A stretch of DNA of 47,041 bases from Frankia nepalensis (GCF_016786325.1 NZ_JADWYU010000227.1:1-47041); one strand, 5' to 3'. Positions 20,460 through 30,185 are shown, numbered from the stretch's first letter. Notes: generated by a model not told the origin, from the sequence alone. Numbers and translations are program-made.

Positions 20460-21752
20460 GTGCTCACCGCCTTTACGCGGGCCTTCCGCACGCCCGACCT
20501 GCGCAAGAAGCTGCTATTCACCTTCGGGATCATCGTCCTGTTCCGGATCGGCAGCGTCATGCCGTCGCCGGGGGTGTCCACTCAGGCGATCAACACCTGC
20601 CTGGACACGGCGAGCGTGGGGGCGAACAACGTCTACTCGCTGATCAACCTGTTCAGCGGTGGGGCGCTTCTGCAGCTGTCGATCTTTGCGCTCGGCATCA
20701 TGCCGTACATCACGGCCAGCATCATCCTTCAGCTGCTCGTGGTGGTCATCCCGCGTCTCGAGCAGCTCAAGAAGGAAGGCAGCGCGGGTGAGCAGAAGAT
20801 CACGCAGTACACCCGCTACCTGACCATCGCGCTCGGCATCCTGCAGTCGACCGGCATCGTGGCGCTGGCCCGCAGCGGGCGGCTGTTCCCCGGCTGCTCG
20901 GCCCCGATCATCCCGGACACCAGCCTGTTCCGGATCGTGACGATCGTCATCACGATGACCGCGGGCGTCGGCGTCATCATGTGGCTCGGTGAGCTCATCA
21001 CCCAGCGCGGCGTCGGCAACGGCATGTCGCTGCTCATCTTCACGTCGATCGCGGCCCAGCTGCCCTCGCAGGGCAGCTCGATCCTGCAGGTCGCCGGCGG
21101 CCTCGTCTTCGGCCTGGTGCTGCTGCTCGGCCTGGCGATCGTCGTGTTCGTCATCTTCGTCGAGCAGTCCCAGCGGCGGATCCCGGTGCAGTACGCGAAG
21201 CGGCTGATCGGCCGCCGAATGTACGGCGGCACGTCGACCTATCTGCCGATCAAGGTGAACCAGGCCGGCATCATCCCGGTCATCTTCGCCTCCTCGCTGC
21301 TGCAGCTCCCGCAGCTGGTCGGCCAGGTGTGGAGCAACCAGGGGTTCCAGGACTTCGAGTCTCGTTACCTGTCTCGTGGTGACCATCCGCTCTACCTGCT
21401 CGCCTACGGGGCGCTCATCATCTTCTTCACGTACTTCTACGTCGCGATCACGTTCAACCCGACCGAGGTCGCCGACAACATGAAGAAGTACGGAGGGTTC
21501 ATCCCAGGGATCCGGCCGGGGCGACCCACGGCCGAGTACCTGGATCACGTCCTCTCCCGGATCACCCTGCCGGGCTCGCTGTTCCTGGGGGTGATCACAG
21601 TTCTTCCGCTCGCGTTGTTGAACCTGACGAAGGACCAGCCGTTCCCGTTCGCCGGGACGTCAGTCCTGATCATGGTGGGGGTGGGACTGGAAACCGTGAA
21701 GCAGATCGAGAGCCAGCTCATGCTCCGCAACTATGAAGGCTTCCTCCGGTAG
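20460..21752 (+). CDS. secY: Protein translocase subunit SecY
   Basis: SecY forms the channel of the Sec translocon in the cytoplasmic membrane. The 430-residue protein shows about ten hydrophobic segments, the first at [21 protein letters not shown] and the last near [17 protein letters not shown], and the conserved cytoplasmic loop with [10 protein letters not shown] and [22 protein letters not shown]. The start is GTG with a strong GGAGGAG site. It follows a 260-base gap with its own candidate promoter, and adk starts within its stop codon. Confidence 0.98.
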   Translation: MLTAFTRAFRTPDLRKKLLFTFGIIVLFRIGSVMPSPGVSTQAINTCLDTASVGANNVYSLINLFSGGALLQLSIFALGIMPYITASIILQLLVVVIPRLEQLKKEGSAGEQKITQYTRYLTIALGILQSTGIVALARSGRLFPGCSAPIIPDTSLFRIVTIVITMTAGVGVIMWLGELITQRGVGNGMSLLIFTSIAAQLPSQGSSILQVAGGLVFGLVLLLGLAIVVFVIFVEQSQRRIPVQYAKRLIGRRMYGGTSTYLPIKVNQAGIIPVIFASSLLQLPQLVGQVWSNQGFQDFESRYLSRGDHPLYLLAYGALIIFFTYFYVAITFNPTEVADNMKKYGGFIPGIRPGRPTAEYLDHVLSRITLPGSLFLGVITVLPLALLNLTKDQPFPFAGTSVLIMVGVGLETVKQIESQLMLRNYEGFLR

Positions 21753-22405
21753 TGCGCCTCGTACTGGTCGGACCACCGGGAGCAGGCAAGGGCACGCAGG
21801 CCGCGTTCATCGCTCAGGCGCGGTCGATTCCCAAGATCTCCACCGGTGACATCTTCCGTGCGAACGTCCGAGAAGGCACGGAGCTGGGCGTCCAGGCGAA
21901 GCAGTACATGGATGCCGGCGACCTCGTCCCCGACGAGATCACGATCGGTATGGTCCGCAACCGCCTCGCGGAAGACGACGCGGTCAAGGGGTTCCTGCTC
22001 GACGGGTTCCCGCGCAACGTCCCGCAGGCCGAGGTGCTCGGCGGCATGCTCGACACGATGGGCACCCATCTCGACGTGGTTCTCGAACTCGTCGTCGACG
22101 ACGACGAGGTGGTGCGCCGGCTGTCCGGGCGGCGCACCTGCAGGTCGTGTGGGCACATCTGGCATGTCGACTTCGACCCGCCGACCGTCGAGGACGTCTG
22201 TGACCGCTGCAACGGCGCGCTGTTCCAACGGGACGACGACCGCCCGGAGACGATCCGTCACCGGCTTGAGGTGTACGCGGAGCAGACGGCCCCGCTGGTC
22301 GCCTACTACGCGGAACGTGGCGTGCTGATCGGTATCGACGCCACCGGCCCGGTGGACAACGTCACCGAGCGTGCCCTGGATGCTCTTCGCCACCACGGGG
22401 CCTAG
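21752..22405 (+). CDS. adk: Adenylate kinase, zinc-type
   Basis: Adenylate kinase converts ATP and AMP to two ADP in the cytoplasm. The 217-residue protein has the P-loop [10 protein letters not shown] (7-16), the AMP-binding DGFPRN motif and a long LID domain. The LID holds four cysteines, C130, C133, C150 and C153, which form a structural zinc site. The start is GTG sharing one base with the secY stop. This secY-adk pairing is common across bacteria. Confidence 0.98.
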   Translation: MRLVLVGPPGAGKGTQAAFIAQARSIPKISTGDIFRANVREGTELGVQAKQYMDAGDLVPDEITIGMVRNRLAEDDAVKGFLLDGFPRNVPQAEVLGGMLDTMGTHLDVVLELVVDDDEVVRRLSGRRTCRSCGHIWHVDFDPPTVEDVCDRCNGALFQRDDDRPETIRHRLEVYAEQTAPLVAYYAERGVLIGIDATGPVDNVTERALDALRHHGA

Positions 22406-22459
22406 CGGCCACTGCGGGGCGCCTAGCCGCTCGCTGCCCGTCGTGGCTCGGGTGCGGTG

Positions 22460-22478
22460 CGACAGACAAGATCTGTCG
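22460..22478. promoter_or_regulatory. Inverted repeat upstream of map
   Basis: CGACAGA (22460-22466) and TCTGTCG (22472-22478) form a perfect inverted repeat around a five-base spacer. It lies 55 bases after the adk stop and about 165 bases before map. It could be an operator or a small hairpin; the regulator is unknown. Confidence 0.35.
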
Positions 22479-22644
22479 GCCGCTGCCCGCGACGCGGCGG
22501 GCTATCGTCGTTCAGGGAACCGCGCTGCGTGTTGGGCCTGCCCAGGCAGACTCAGACCAGCGGCACGGTGTTGTTACCGAACAGGCGGTGTCGGCCGGCA
22601 GGCGGCTTCGTCGGACCGACTTGGAAGCGAAGACCGGGGCAGGC

Positions 22645-23481
22645 ATGGCGCGACGAGAACACGTCCAGATCAAAACGGCGGCCGAGATCGCCAAGATGCG
22701 GGTCGCCGGACTGCTCGTCGCGCAGACCCTCGACAAGCTGCGCGAGGCCGCGGTACCCGGGGTGACGACCGCGGATCTGGACGCGCTCGCTGAGCGGACC
22801 ATCCGGGCCGGCGGCGGCATTCCGTCCTTCAAGGGCTACGCGCACCCGCCGTACCCGGCATCGATCTGCAGCTCGGTCAACGACGAGGTGGTGCACGCGA
22901 TCCCGAGCAGGAAGCGGGTCCTGCGCAGCGGTGACATCATCTCGATCGACTGCGGCGCGATCGTCGACGGCTGGCACGGCGACGCCGCGATCACCGTTCC
23001 GGTCGGCAACGTGGCGCCCGAGGTCCTGGACATGATCCGGGTCTGCGAGGAGTCGCTCTGGCGAGGCCTTGCCGCCGCCCAACTCGGCGGCAAGCTCACC
23101 GACATCTCCCACGCCGTTGAGCAGCACATCCGCCCCTTCGGCTACGGCATCGTCGACAACTACGGCGGCCATGGCATCGGCACGGAGATGCACCAGCCGC
23201 CGCACATCCTCAACCACGGCCGCCCCGGCCGCGGCATCAAGCTGACCGCTGGTCTGGCGCTCGCCATCGAGCCGATGATCACGATGGGCTCGCCCGACAC
23301 CAAGGTGCTCGAGGACGACTGGACGGTCTCGACGATGGACGGCTCCCTGGCCGCCCACACCGAGCACACCGTCGCCATCACCCCACGCGGTCCCTGGGTG
23401 CTCACCGCCCATGACGGCGGAGCCGCCAAGCTCGCGGCCCTCGGCGTCGCCTGCGGCCAACCCGCCCAGGCCACCACCTGA
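22645..23481 (+). CDS. map: Methionine aminopeptidase, type I
   Basis: Map removes the first methionine from new proteins. The five metal ligands of type I enzymes are present: D102 (IDCGAIVDG), D113 (HGDAAIT), H176 (GGHGIG), E209 (AIEPM) and E240 (TEHT). Their spacing equals that of the E. coli enzyme shifted by five residues. The ATG at 22645 gives 278 residues and is preferred to the GTG at 22588, which would add 19 residues. The gap of 239 bases after adk may hold its own promoter. Actinobacteria often have more than one map gene. Confidence 0.96.
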   Translation: MARREHVQIKTAAEIAKMRVAGLLVAQTLDKLREAAVPGVTTADLDALAERTIRAGGGIPSFKGYAHPPYPASICSSVNDEVVHAIPSRKRVLRSGDIISIDCGAIVDGWHGDAAITVPVGNVAPEVLDMIRVCEESLWRGLAAAQLGGKLTDISHAVEQHIRPFGYGIVDNYGGHGIGTEMHQPPHILNHGRPGRGIKLTAGLALAIEPMITMGSPDTKVLEDDWTVSTMDGSLAAHTEHTVAITPRGPWVLTAHDGGAAKLAALGVACGQPAQATT

Positions 23482-24415
23482 CGCGCCCTTCCGGTCTTTC
23501 GTCCAGCTGACCGGGCCTGCCGGCCTTTGACCGGACATGTGTTTTCTGACCCGGCCATATGTCCGGCAGCTCGGTGCTCGGATGAAGTGATCTTCAAGTT
23601 CCGCGGAGCGCGGCCGCGTCCCCGCCCCGTCCGACGCCGTCCGTCCGGCGCGGTCCGTCCGGCGCGTCGGGCCCGGATCCCTTCGCCGCGGCGGGACGGT
23701 CGTCGGGGCGACATGGCCCCAGAACAGCGGTCGGTCGCGGCGCGGTGAAAAGGTCGTCCTGGCACGCGGGGTTGGTGTCCACGGTCGGCGGGGGATGTCG
23801 CCGGGGGATACAGGCGACCTTGCAGGGCCCAAGCCGTGACCGTCACGCCGGAACCTTGGCCATGCCGGAACCTTGGCCGGTCGGCCGGGTGCTGGTCCCG
23901 CCCGGCGTCGCGTCGGCGCCACGAGTCGGTCGGGTGGTCGGCGCGTTCCGCGGGGCGCGGAGATCGCCTGGGGTGTGGCGTCCGGGTTCGCGCGGGTGGT
24001 GCCGACGGCGCTCGGGAGGACGCGCGCCGCGGCTCGTCTCGGCCGGGCTCGAACCACCACCTGCACGCCCGGACCGGAGAGTTGGCGTCCCGCTCCGTCA
24101 AGGAGATGGCCGTGCGTCTCGCGAGGCGCCGTCGGTGGCACCGCCCCGCCCGACGCGCTCTTCCGCGGGATGGGCGGGTCGGCTGGTCGGCGCGTTCCGC
24201 GGAACGCGGAGGTCGCCCCCGCCGCGAGGCGCCGCTGAGGTTGGCGCGGCCGGGGGAGCCGGTGCCGCTCGTCAAGTGATCGTGAGCGTGGCGCCGGCCG
24301 CCGCCACGTTCCGCCGCCGCCCGGCCGCCCGGCCGCCCGGCCGCCGCGGAATTGTCGGACCAGGGTGGGAAGGTCGTCTCGTCGGTTGACGTGCTCCCTG
24401 CCCCGGGTGGTCGCG
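23482..24415. other. Degenerate, repeat-bearing region between map and the HNH gene
   Basis: About 930 bases hold no convincing gene. They contain an inverted repeat (CCGGACAT 23531-23538 and ATGTCCGG 23559-23566), a 15-base direct repeat with period 17 (GCCGGAACCTTGGCC at 23847 and 23864), and an imperfect 35-base direct repeat at 23935-23969 and 24184-24218. Open frames are Arg/Gly/Pro-rich. The repeat copies are in the same frame, reading GAFRGxRRSP, and a short similar piece (GRLVG) recurs at 24374-24388. This may be the remains of an inserted element. Confidence 0.45.
23935..24218 (+). repeat. Imperfect direct repeat pair, 249 bases apart
   Basis: The block beginning TGGTCGGCGCGTTCCGCGG occurs at 23935 and again at 24184, continuing with similar bases for about 35 positions. 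The spacing of 249 bases is a multiple of three. Confidence 0.6.
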
Positions 24416-26038
24416 ATGAATGACTCGAAGATCGGTTCTGCCCCGCTCGGCCCGTCTGTGCTCGACGTGGAGGCGGCCCCGTTGCCCGATCTGGAGCGGG
24501 AGATCTGCGGCTGGGCGGGACGGATCGCGGCTGCGACGTGCCGGATGCTTCTGGCGCTCGCCGCGTTCGACCGGCGGGGAGGCTGGTCGGGGCTCGGGAT
24601 GGGAAGTTGCGCGCGGTGGTTGTCGTGGCGGTGCGGGCTGTCGCTCCGCGCGGCGCAGGAGCACGTCGCGGTCGCGCACGCGTTGGAGACGCTGCCCGCG
24701 GTACGCGCCGCGTTCGCGTCGGGGCAGCTGTCCTACTCGAAGGTGCGGGCCGTGGCGAGGGTCGCGGAGGGGGCCTCCGAGCAGACCTGGCTGTCTCATG
24801 CGCTGCACTGCACGGCAGGGCAACTGGAGCGGCTGGCGTCGCGCTACCGCCAGCTGACCGCCGACCCGGCCGAGGAGCGTGCCGCGCGCAGGGTGTCCTG
24901 GAGCACCCGCTCCGACGGGCTCTTCCGGCTGTCCGCGGTGCTGACGGCAGAGGAAGGCGCCCGGGTGGCGGCGGCGATCGACGCGGCACGGGCGAGCCTG
25001 GATGACACCACCCCGCTCCTCCCGGCCGAGGGCGGGCCGGCCGGCGCGCCGGCCGATGGGGAGCGCGTCCTGGTGCCCAGGGACCGACGCGCGGACGCCG
25101 ACGCGCTGGTCGCCCTGGCCGACGGGTTTCGGCACCGGCCAGCGCCGGGCCTGATGGCCCCGTCGCGCACGGTAACGGTGCATGTCGACGCCGACACCCT
25201 GTTCGAGGCCCATCGGGAGGCGGGGGCGAGGCGCGGTGACCTTGGCGGCGTCGACGACGAGGCCACCCGGAACCGGCCGGATGAGGCCCCCGGGAACGCC
25301 GCGACCGGGACGGATCCGGTTAGTCGGCTCGCTCAAGGGCTCACACGCTGTGACGTCGAACCCGGCATCGGGCTGCCTCGCGCGGTGCTCCGTCGGCTCG
25401 GCTGCGACACCCTGGCCCGAGCGCTCATCCGGGACGGCGCGGGAAACCCTCTCGCGCTCGGCCGCCGCCGCCGGGTGCCGACTCGGCGGCTGCGGGAGGC
25501 GGTCTACGCCCGTGACCAGGGAATCTGCCAGTACCCAGGCTGCGCCCACACCCGCTGGCTCCAGATCCACCATCTGGTCGAATGGGCGGCGGGCAGGGGC
25601 GATACGGACCTGGAGAATCTGACGTTGGTGTGCAGCCGCCACCACGGCCTGATCCATGACGAGGACATCACGCTGCGCCGCGTGGATGGGACCATCGTCG
25701 CGGTCTTGCCCGACGGCCATGTGCTGACCCCGGCGCCCCGAGTGGATGCCGGGGAGCGGCCCGCCGAGACGCTCCTCCAGGCCACCGGACCGGTGGCCGC
25801 TGACGCGATCCACACCCGTGACGGCGGGCGGCTCAGCTGGGATGACTCCCTCTACGTCCTCCTCCAGCATCGCCACCGATCCGGTCCCTACCCCGCCGGT
25901 CACCGGCCTACCGGCGACGTGACCGTCGGTGACAACTGGCTCCTCGGCGGCGGAGCCGTCGGCGACCAGGCGGGCCGGCGTCGCGGGACCGAGAGGGGGG
26001 TGGACCTGACGGGAGCCGCCCTCGTCGGCGTGGGATAG
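24416..26038 (+). CDS. HNH endonuclease with DUF222 (13E12 repeat type)
   Basis: This 540-residue protein belongs to the DUF222-plus-HNH group that occurs in many copies in actinobacterial genomes. The N-terminal DUF222 part shows LSLRAAQEHVAVAHALETLPAVRAAFASGQLSYSKVRAVARVA. The C-terminal HNH nuclease part shows a zinc-type pattern: CQYPGC, then IHHLVEW (H385-H386), then NLTLVCSRHHGLIHD. The ATG at 24416 is chosen because the translation then starts a normal-looking protein; an upstream GTG at 24365 would add 17 residues. It interrupts the usual map-infA neighbourhood and follows degenerate repeat-rich DNA, which suggests insertion. Its target is unknown. The last 30 residues are Gly/Arg-rich and poorly conserved in style. 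Confidence 0.85.
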   Translation: MNDSKIGSAPLGPSVLDVEAAPLPDLEREICGWAGRIAAATCRMLLALAAFDRRGGWSGLGMGSCARWLSWRCGLSLRAAQEHVAVAHALETLPAVRAAFASGQLSYSKVRAVARVAEGASEQTWLSHALHCTAGQLERLASRYRQLTADPAEERAARRVSWSTRSDGLFRLSAVLTAEEGARVAAAIDAARASLDDTTPLLPAEGGPAGAPADGERVLVPRDRRADADALVALADGFRHRPAPGLMAPSRTVTVHVDADTLFEAHREAGARRGDLGGVDDEATRNRPDEAPGNAATGTDPVSRLAQGLTRCDVEPGIGLPRAVLRRLGCDTLARALIRDGAGNPLALGRRRRVPTRRLREAVYARDQGICQYPGCAHTRWLQIHHLVEWAAGRGDTDLENLTLVCSRHHGLIHDEDITLRRVDGTIVAVLPDGHVLTPAPRVDAGERPAETLLQATGPVAADAIHTRDGGRLSWDDSLYVLLQHRHRSGPYPAGHRPTGDVTVGDNWLLGGGAVGDQAGRRRGTERGVDLTGAALVGVG

Positions 26039-26341
26039 GGAGCCTGGACCGCGGCGGGACCACGCCGTTCCCCAGCGAGGCCTCGGATTCGCCCTTGACG
26101 AACTGGACGCGTAGACTCTCAAGGCGGTGGTCTCTCGCGTCCGCCGTTCTGCGGTGATGTGTTTGCGGTCACAGCTGGCGTCCTGATCATGACCTGATGG
26201 TCACGACTCGGCGGTCGCGGCTGGCTTCGCCACATCTGGCAGGTCTCGTGGTCGTCCGGTCAGTGTTGACTGGTGCTGGGCGGTCCTGAACGGACGCGTC
26301 TGTCTGGGACCACAGACCCGCAAGTCAGGACAGTGGAGGAC
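26039..26341. other. Leader region of infA
   Basis: These 303 bases between the HNH gene and infA hold no gene. A TTGACG at 26096 and TTGACT near 26264 look like -35 boxes, but neither has a good -10 box at the expected distance. The GGAGGA site just before the infA ATG is clear. Confidence 0.4.
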
Positions 26342-26563
26342 ATGCCGAAGAAGGACGGGGCCATCGAGATCGAGGGCCGGGTCGTCGAGCCGCTCCCGAA
26401 CGCTATGTTTCGGGTCGAGCTTCAGAATGGACACCGCGTTCTCGCCCACATCAGCGGCAAGATGCGCCAGCACTACATCCGGATTCTTCCGGAGGACCGG
26501 GTGGTGGTCGAACTGTCGCCCTACGACCTGTCCCGCGGACGCATCGTCTACCGCTACAAGTAG
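26342..26563 (+). CDS. infA: Translation initiation factor IF-1
   Basis: IF-1 blocks the A site during initiation and assists IF-2 and IF-3. The 73-residue OB-fold protein matches the family along its whole length, from [27 protein letters not shown] to [15 protein letters not shown]. The ATG at 26342 has a strong GGAGGA site; the frame's upstream extension is not part of the protein. It starts the alpha-operon part of the cluster. Confidence 0.98.
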   Translation: MPKKDGAIEIEGRVVEPLPNAMFRVELQNGHRVLAHISGKMRQHYIRILPEDRVVVELSPYDLSRGRIVYRYK

Positions 26564-26624
26564 TTCGTTCCGTACCCATCACTCAAGCGCGGCCCGCGGC
26601 TGCGCCCGGGAGGTACCGGCAGCC

Positions 26625-26738
26625 GTGAAGGTCAAGCCGAGCGTCAAGAAGATCTGTGACAAGTGCAAGGTGATCCGTCGCCACGGGCGTGTCATGGTCA
26701 TCTGCGACAACCTGCGTCACAAGCAGCGCCAGGGTTGA
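26625..26738 (+). CDS. rpmJ: 50S ribosomal protein L36
   Basis: L36 is the smallest ribosomal protein. The 37-residue product has the zinc ligands C11, C14, C27 and H32 in the pattern [22 protein letters not shown]. The start is GTG 26625 with a GGGAGGT site 11 bases upstream. It is too short to stand out by length but is certain from the sequence. Two hairpins follow it. Confidence 0.97.
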   Translation: MKVKPSVKKICDKCKVIRRHGRVMVICDNLRHKQRQG

Positions 26739-26762
26739 TCCGACTCTGACCGCCGCGCGGAC

Positions 26763-26820
26763 GGCCGGCCCCTCGGTGTGTGGGAGCCGGCCGGGCAGGG
26801 AGTAAGCTGATCCCTGTTTT
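26763..26820 (+). terminator. Two consecutive hairpins after rpmJ, second with T-run
   Basis: The first stem pairs GGCCGGC (26763-26769) with GCCGGCC (26786-26792). The second pairs CAGGGA (26796-26801) with TCCCTG (26811-26816) and is followed by TTTT, the form of a factor-independent terminator. The loop of the second also contains TAAGCT, which could instead be a -10 box for rpsM. Confidence 0.5.
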
Positions 26821-27005
26821 GGGCGTGGCCTGGTAAGGCACGCCGAGTACAAGCGTCGTCAGGGCGCGGTGGGGCCGTTCGTACCGCTGGTACGGGCGGC
26901 AGCCCGCGTTGCAACCCCCGGTCGGAGGCCGGGGCCTCGTCGGCTGTGAACGGCCGGAGAGGGCGACGGCGCTCGATACCTCCGCATGAGGAAGGATCCA
27001 CCTTC

Positions 27006-27386
27006 ATGGCACGCCTTTCCGGCGTTGACCTTCCCCGCGAGAAGCGGGTCGAGATCGCTCTGACGTACATCTTCGGGATCGGGCGTACCCGGTCGAAGGA
27101 GACCCTGACGGCCACCGGGGTCAACCCGGACACTCGGGTCCGTGACCTGACCGAGGAAGAGGTCGTCAAGCTGCGCGACTGGATCGACGCGAACTACCGC
27201 GTCGAGGGTGACCTGCAGCGGGAGATCAAGCAGGACATCCGGCGCAAGATGGAGATCGGCTGCTACCAGGGTCTCCGCCACCGGCGCAACCTCCCCGTGC
27301 ACGGTCAGCGGACGCACACCAACGCCCGCACCCGCAAGGGCCCGCGTCGCGCCATCGCCGGCAAGAAGAAGGCCGGCAAGAAGTAG
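27006..27386 (+). CDS. rpsM: 30S ribosomal protein S13
   Basis: S13 contacts P-site tRNA and forms a bridge to the large subunit. The 126-residue protein has the helix-two-turns-helix region [15 protein letters not shown] and the C-terminal segment [30 protein letters not shown]. The gap of 267 bases after rpmJ and the two hairpins there suggest its own promoter. GAGGAAGG lies upstream as a ribosome site. Confidence 0.98.
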   Translation: MARLSGVDLPREKRVEIALTYIFGIGRTRSKETLTATGVNPDTRVRDLTEEEVVKLRDWIDANYRVEGDLQREIKQDIRRKMEIGCYQGLRHRRNLPVHGQRTHTNARTRKGPRRAIAGKKKAGKK

Positions 27387-27477
27387 TCACCGGTCCCGCC
27401 GCCCCTGAGGTCAGCATCTCGGGGTGGCCTCACCGGCCGTTGACCGACGACCTCGCAGACGGAGATCACGACAGCAC

Positions 27478-27888
27478 ATGCCTCCCAAGACCCGCGCCGG
27501 CGGCGCCGCCGTCAAGAAGGTGCGCCGCAAGGAAAAGAAGAACGTCGCCCACGGGCACGCGCACATCAAGAGCACCTTCAACAACACGATCGTCTCGATC
27601 ACGGACCCGACCGGCAACGTGATCTCCTGGGCCTCCGCCGGCCACGTCGGCTTCAAGGGCTCCCGTAAGTCCACGCCGTACGCCGCGCAGATGGCCGCCG
27701 AGAACGCCGCGCGCAAGGCCCAGGAGCACGGCATGCGCAAGGTGGACGTGTTCGTGAAGGGCCCCGGCTCCGGCCGGGAGACCGCGATCCGGTCGCTGCA
27801 GGCTGCTGGCCTCGAGGTCGGCACCATCCAGGACGTCACCCCCACTCCGCACAACGGCTGCCGCCCGCCGAAGCGGCGCCGCGTCTGA
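27478..27888 (+). CDS. rpsK: 30S ribosomal protein S11
   Basis: S11 lies on the 30S platform near the exit-site mRNA. The 136-residue protein has the core [31 protein letters not shown] and the end [18 protein letters not shown]. The ATG at 27478 fits the family N-terminus; the frame's earlier start at 27424 adds 18 basic residues that the family lacks. The gap of 91 bases after rpsM is unremarkable. Confidence 0.98.
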   Translation: MPPKTRAGGAAVKKVRRKEKKNVAHGHAHIKSTFNNTIVSITDPTGNVISWASAGHVGFKGSRKSTPYAAQMAAENAARKAQEHGMRKVDVFVKGPGSGRETAIRSLQAAGLEVGTIQDVTPTPHNGCRPPKRRRV

Positions 27889-27926
27889 CCGCCGGTCGAT
27901 AACGGACGAGAGAGAAGAAGGACGAG

Positions 27927-28553
27927 ATGGCCCGTTATACCGGCCCAGACTGCAAGCGCTGCCGTCGCGAGAAGACGAAGCTGTTTCTCAAGGGCAGCAA
28001 GTGCGAGTCGCCGAAGTGCCCGATCGAGATCCGGCCCTACCCGCCGGGTGAGCACGGCCGGGGTCGCACCAAGGACTCCGAGTACCTGCTCCAGAAGCGC
28101 GAGAAGCAGAAGTGCGCCCGGATCTACGGCGTGCTGGAGAAGCAGTTCCGCGGCTACTACGACGAGGCGAACCGGCGCACCGGCAAGACCGGTGACGAAC
28201 TGCTGAAGATTCTCGAGTCGCGGCTGGACAACGTCATCTACCGCGCAGGCTTCGCCCCCTCCCGGGACGCGGCTCGCCAGGCGGTGCGGCACGGCCACGT
28301 GCAGGTGAACGGCGGCAAGGTCGACATCCCGAGCTACCGGGTCAGCGAGAACGACATCGTCGAGATCGCGCCGAAGTCGCGGGAGCTCACCCCGTTCATC
28401 GTGGCCCGGGAGACCGCCGGCCAGCGCACCGTCCCGGCCTGGCTCGAGGTCATCGCCAGCCAGATGCGGATCCTGGTGCACGCACTGCCCGCCCGTAGCG
28501 TCATCGACACCCAGGTGCAGGAGCAGCTGATCGTCGAGCTCTACTCCAAGTAA
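27927..28553 (+). CDS. rpsD: 30S ribosomal protein S4, zinc-type
   Basis: S4 starts 30S assembly and lies at the mRNA entry. The 208-residue protein has four N-terminal cysteines (C9, C12, C26, C31) in the pattern of the zinc-binding form, then the S4 RNA-binding domain ESRLDNVIYRAGFAPSRDAARQAVRHGHVQVNG. It ends with VQEQLIVELYSK. An AGAAGAAGGA site precedes the ATG. A complex palindromic element begins directly at its stop codon. Confidence 0.98.
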   Translation: MARYTGPDCKRCRREKTKLFLKGSKCESPKCPIEIRPYPPGEHGRGRTKDSEYLLQKREKQKCARIYGVLEKQFRGYYDEANRRTGKTGDELLKILESRLDNVIYRAGFAPSRDAARQAVRHGHVQVNGGKVDIPSYRVSENDIVEIAPKSRELTPFIVARETAGQRTVPAWLEVIASQMRILVHALPARSVIDTQVQEQLIVELYSK

Positions 28554-28623
28554 GGCGAATCGGCTCGGAGGTCGCTGGCGCGACCGCTCGCCGATTCGCC
28601 GTCGGGGCGCGGGGCGCCCCGAC
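28554..28623 (+). terminator. Compound palindromic element after rpsD (copy A)
   Basis: Directly after the stop, GGCGAATCGGC (28554-28564) pairs with 28590-28600, enclosing a second stem GGTCGC (28570-28575) with GCGACC (28580-28585). Immediately after comes a third stem, GTCGGGGCGC (28601-28610) with 28614-28623. The same three-part layout follows glmS at 38839. It probably ends transcription after rpsD. Confidence 0.65.
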
Positions 28624-28900
28624 TTGGCCTGGTACCGGGTGGGACCCGAAGTGCGGGGTTCGTCCTGGTCGGGGCAGGAACCGTGGTCCGGTTTGGATCA
28701 AGGTTGCTGGTGTGGTTGCTCGCCGATTCGCTGTCGGGGCGCGGGGCGGCCTGGCCCGGCCTGGTACCTGGTGGGACCTGAAGTGCGGGGTTCGTCCTGG
28801 TCGGGGCAGGAACCGTGGTCGGGTTTCGGCTCGAAGGTTGCTGGTGTCGCCGGTTGCGGATTCGTGGTCGGCGCGGGGCGCCCCGAGCTGGCCTGGTTTC
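28587..28900 (+). repeat. Tandem repeat of about 132 bases between rpsD and rpoA
   Basis: A unit beginning CTCGCCGATTCGC occurs at 28587 and 28719, and a shorter third copy starts near 28853. Shared blocks include AAGTGCGGGGTTCGTCCTGG and TCGGGGCAGGAACCGTGGTC. The rest of the 576-base gap to rpoA holds no convincing gene. Confidence 0.75.
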
Positions 28901-29129
28901 GGGACGGGTGCCGGTGGCGGGCCTGTTTTGATGGTGATTGCGGTGCCTTCGGCCGTCGGGGAGACCCGGCGGCCGTTGGTGATGTCCGGCCCGCTCCCGC
29001 TAGGGGCGTGGACGGGCGCACAATGACATACGGCGGGCGTGCGGACCGAAGCCGCTCGCCGTCGCTTCCCTTGAGGAAGCACCTGCACGGCGTCATATGG
29101 CGGGCGCCGTGGTCGGAAGGAAGTAGCTC

Positions 29130-30185
29130 ATGCTGATCGCTCAGCGTCCCACCCTCGTTGAGGAGCCGATCGCCGAGTTCCGGTCCCGGTTCGTAATCGA
29201 GCCGCTGGAGCCGGGCTTCGGCTACACCCTCGGCAACTCGCTGCGTCGCACCCTGCTGTCGTCCATCCCGGGCGCGGCGGTGACGAGCATCCGGATCGAC
29301 GGTGTGCTGCACGAGTTCTCCACGGTCCCCGGGGTCAAGGAGGACGTCACCGACCTGATCCTGAACCTCAAGGAACTGGTCGTCAGCTCGGACAACGACG
29401 AGCCGACCGTGATGTACCTGCGCAAGCAGGGCCCTGGTGAGGTCACCTCGGCCGACATCGCGCCGCCGGCCGGTGTCGAAGTCCACAACCCCGACCTGCA
29501 CCTGGCCACCATCAACGACAAGGGCAAGCTCGAGATCGAGCTGACCGTCGAGCGTGGTCGTGGCTACGTCAGCGCGGCGCAGAACAAGCAGCCTGGTCAG
29601 GAGATCGGCCGTATTCCGATCGACTCGATCTACTCGCCGGTCCTCAAGGTCACCTACAAGGTCGAGGCGACCCGAGTCGAGCAGCGGACCGACTTCGACC
29701 GGCTGATCGTCGACGTCGAGACCAAGCCGTCGATCTCGCCGCGCGACGCGATGGCGAGCGCCGGCAAGACCCTGGTCGGCCTGTTCGGGCTGGCCCAGGA
29801 GCTCAACGCCGAGGCCGAGGGCGTCGACATCGGCCCGTCCGCGGCCGACCAGGCGCTGGCGGCCGACCTCGCGCTGCCGATCGAGGAGATGGACCTCACC
29901 GTCCGCTCCTACAACTGCCTGAAGCGCGAGGGCATCCACACGATCGGCGAGCTGGTCTCGCGCAGCGAGGCGGACCTGCTCGACATCCGCAACTTCGGTC
30001 AGAAGTCGATCGACGAGGTGAAGACCAAGCTGGGTGCCATGGGCCTGCAGCTCAAGGACTCCCCGCCCGGGTTCGACCCGCGGCAGGCGGTCGACACCTA
30101 CGGGACCGACACGTACAGCCCGCCGTTCTCCGCCGGTCACCACGACGACGACGGCAGCGAGTACGTCGAGACCGAGCAGTACTGA
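29130..30185 (+). CDS. rpoA: RNA polymerase alpha subunit
   Basis: The alpha subunit starts assembly of RNA polymerase and its C-terminal domain touches promoter DNA and regulators. The 351-residue protein has the dimerisation domain ([23 protein letters not shown]) and the C-terminal domain (LDLTVRS-type segment [44 protein letters not shown]). About 35 acidic residues extend the end. A GGAAGGAAG site precedes the ATG. It sits after a repeat-rich 576-base gap, so it probably has its own promoter as well as read-through. Confidence 0.98.
   Translation: MLIAQRPTLVEEPIAEFRSRFVIEPLEPGFGYTLGNSLRRTLLSSIPGAAVTSIRIDGVLHEFSTVPGVKEDVTDLILNLKELVVSSDNDEPTVMYLRKQGPGEVTSADIAPPAGVEVHNPDLHLATINDKGKLEIELTVERGRGYVSAAQNKQPGQEIGRIPIDSIYSPVLKVTYKVEATRVEQRTDFDRLIVDVETKPSISPRDAMASAGKTLVGLFGLAQELNAEAEGVDIGPSAADQALAADLALPIEEMDLTVRSYNCLKREGIHTIGELVSRSEADLLDIRNFGQKSIDEVKTKLGAMGLQLKDSPPGFDPRQAVDTYGTDTYSPPFSAGHHDDDGSEYVETEQY

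Noticed and set aside
23745-24389. A 214-codon frame upstream of the HNH gene
   Set aside because: Its Arg/Gly/Pro-rich translation has no domain. It is kept only as a possible relic because of its in-frame repeats.
28624-29136. Open frames in the rpsD-rpoA gap
   Set aside because: The translation is rich in Trp, Gly and Arg and follows the 132-base repeat; no ribosome site or motif supports a gene.
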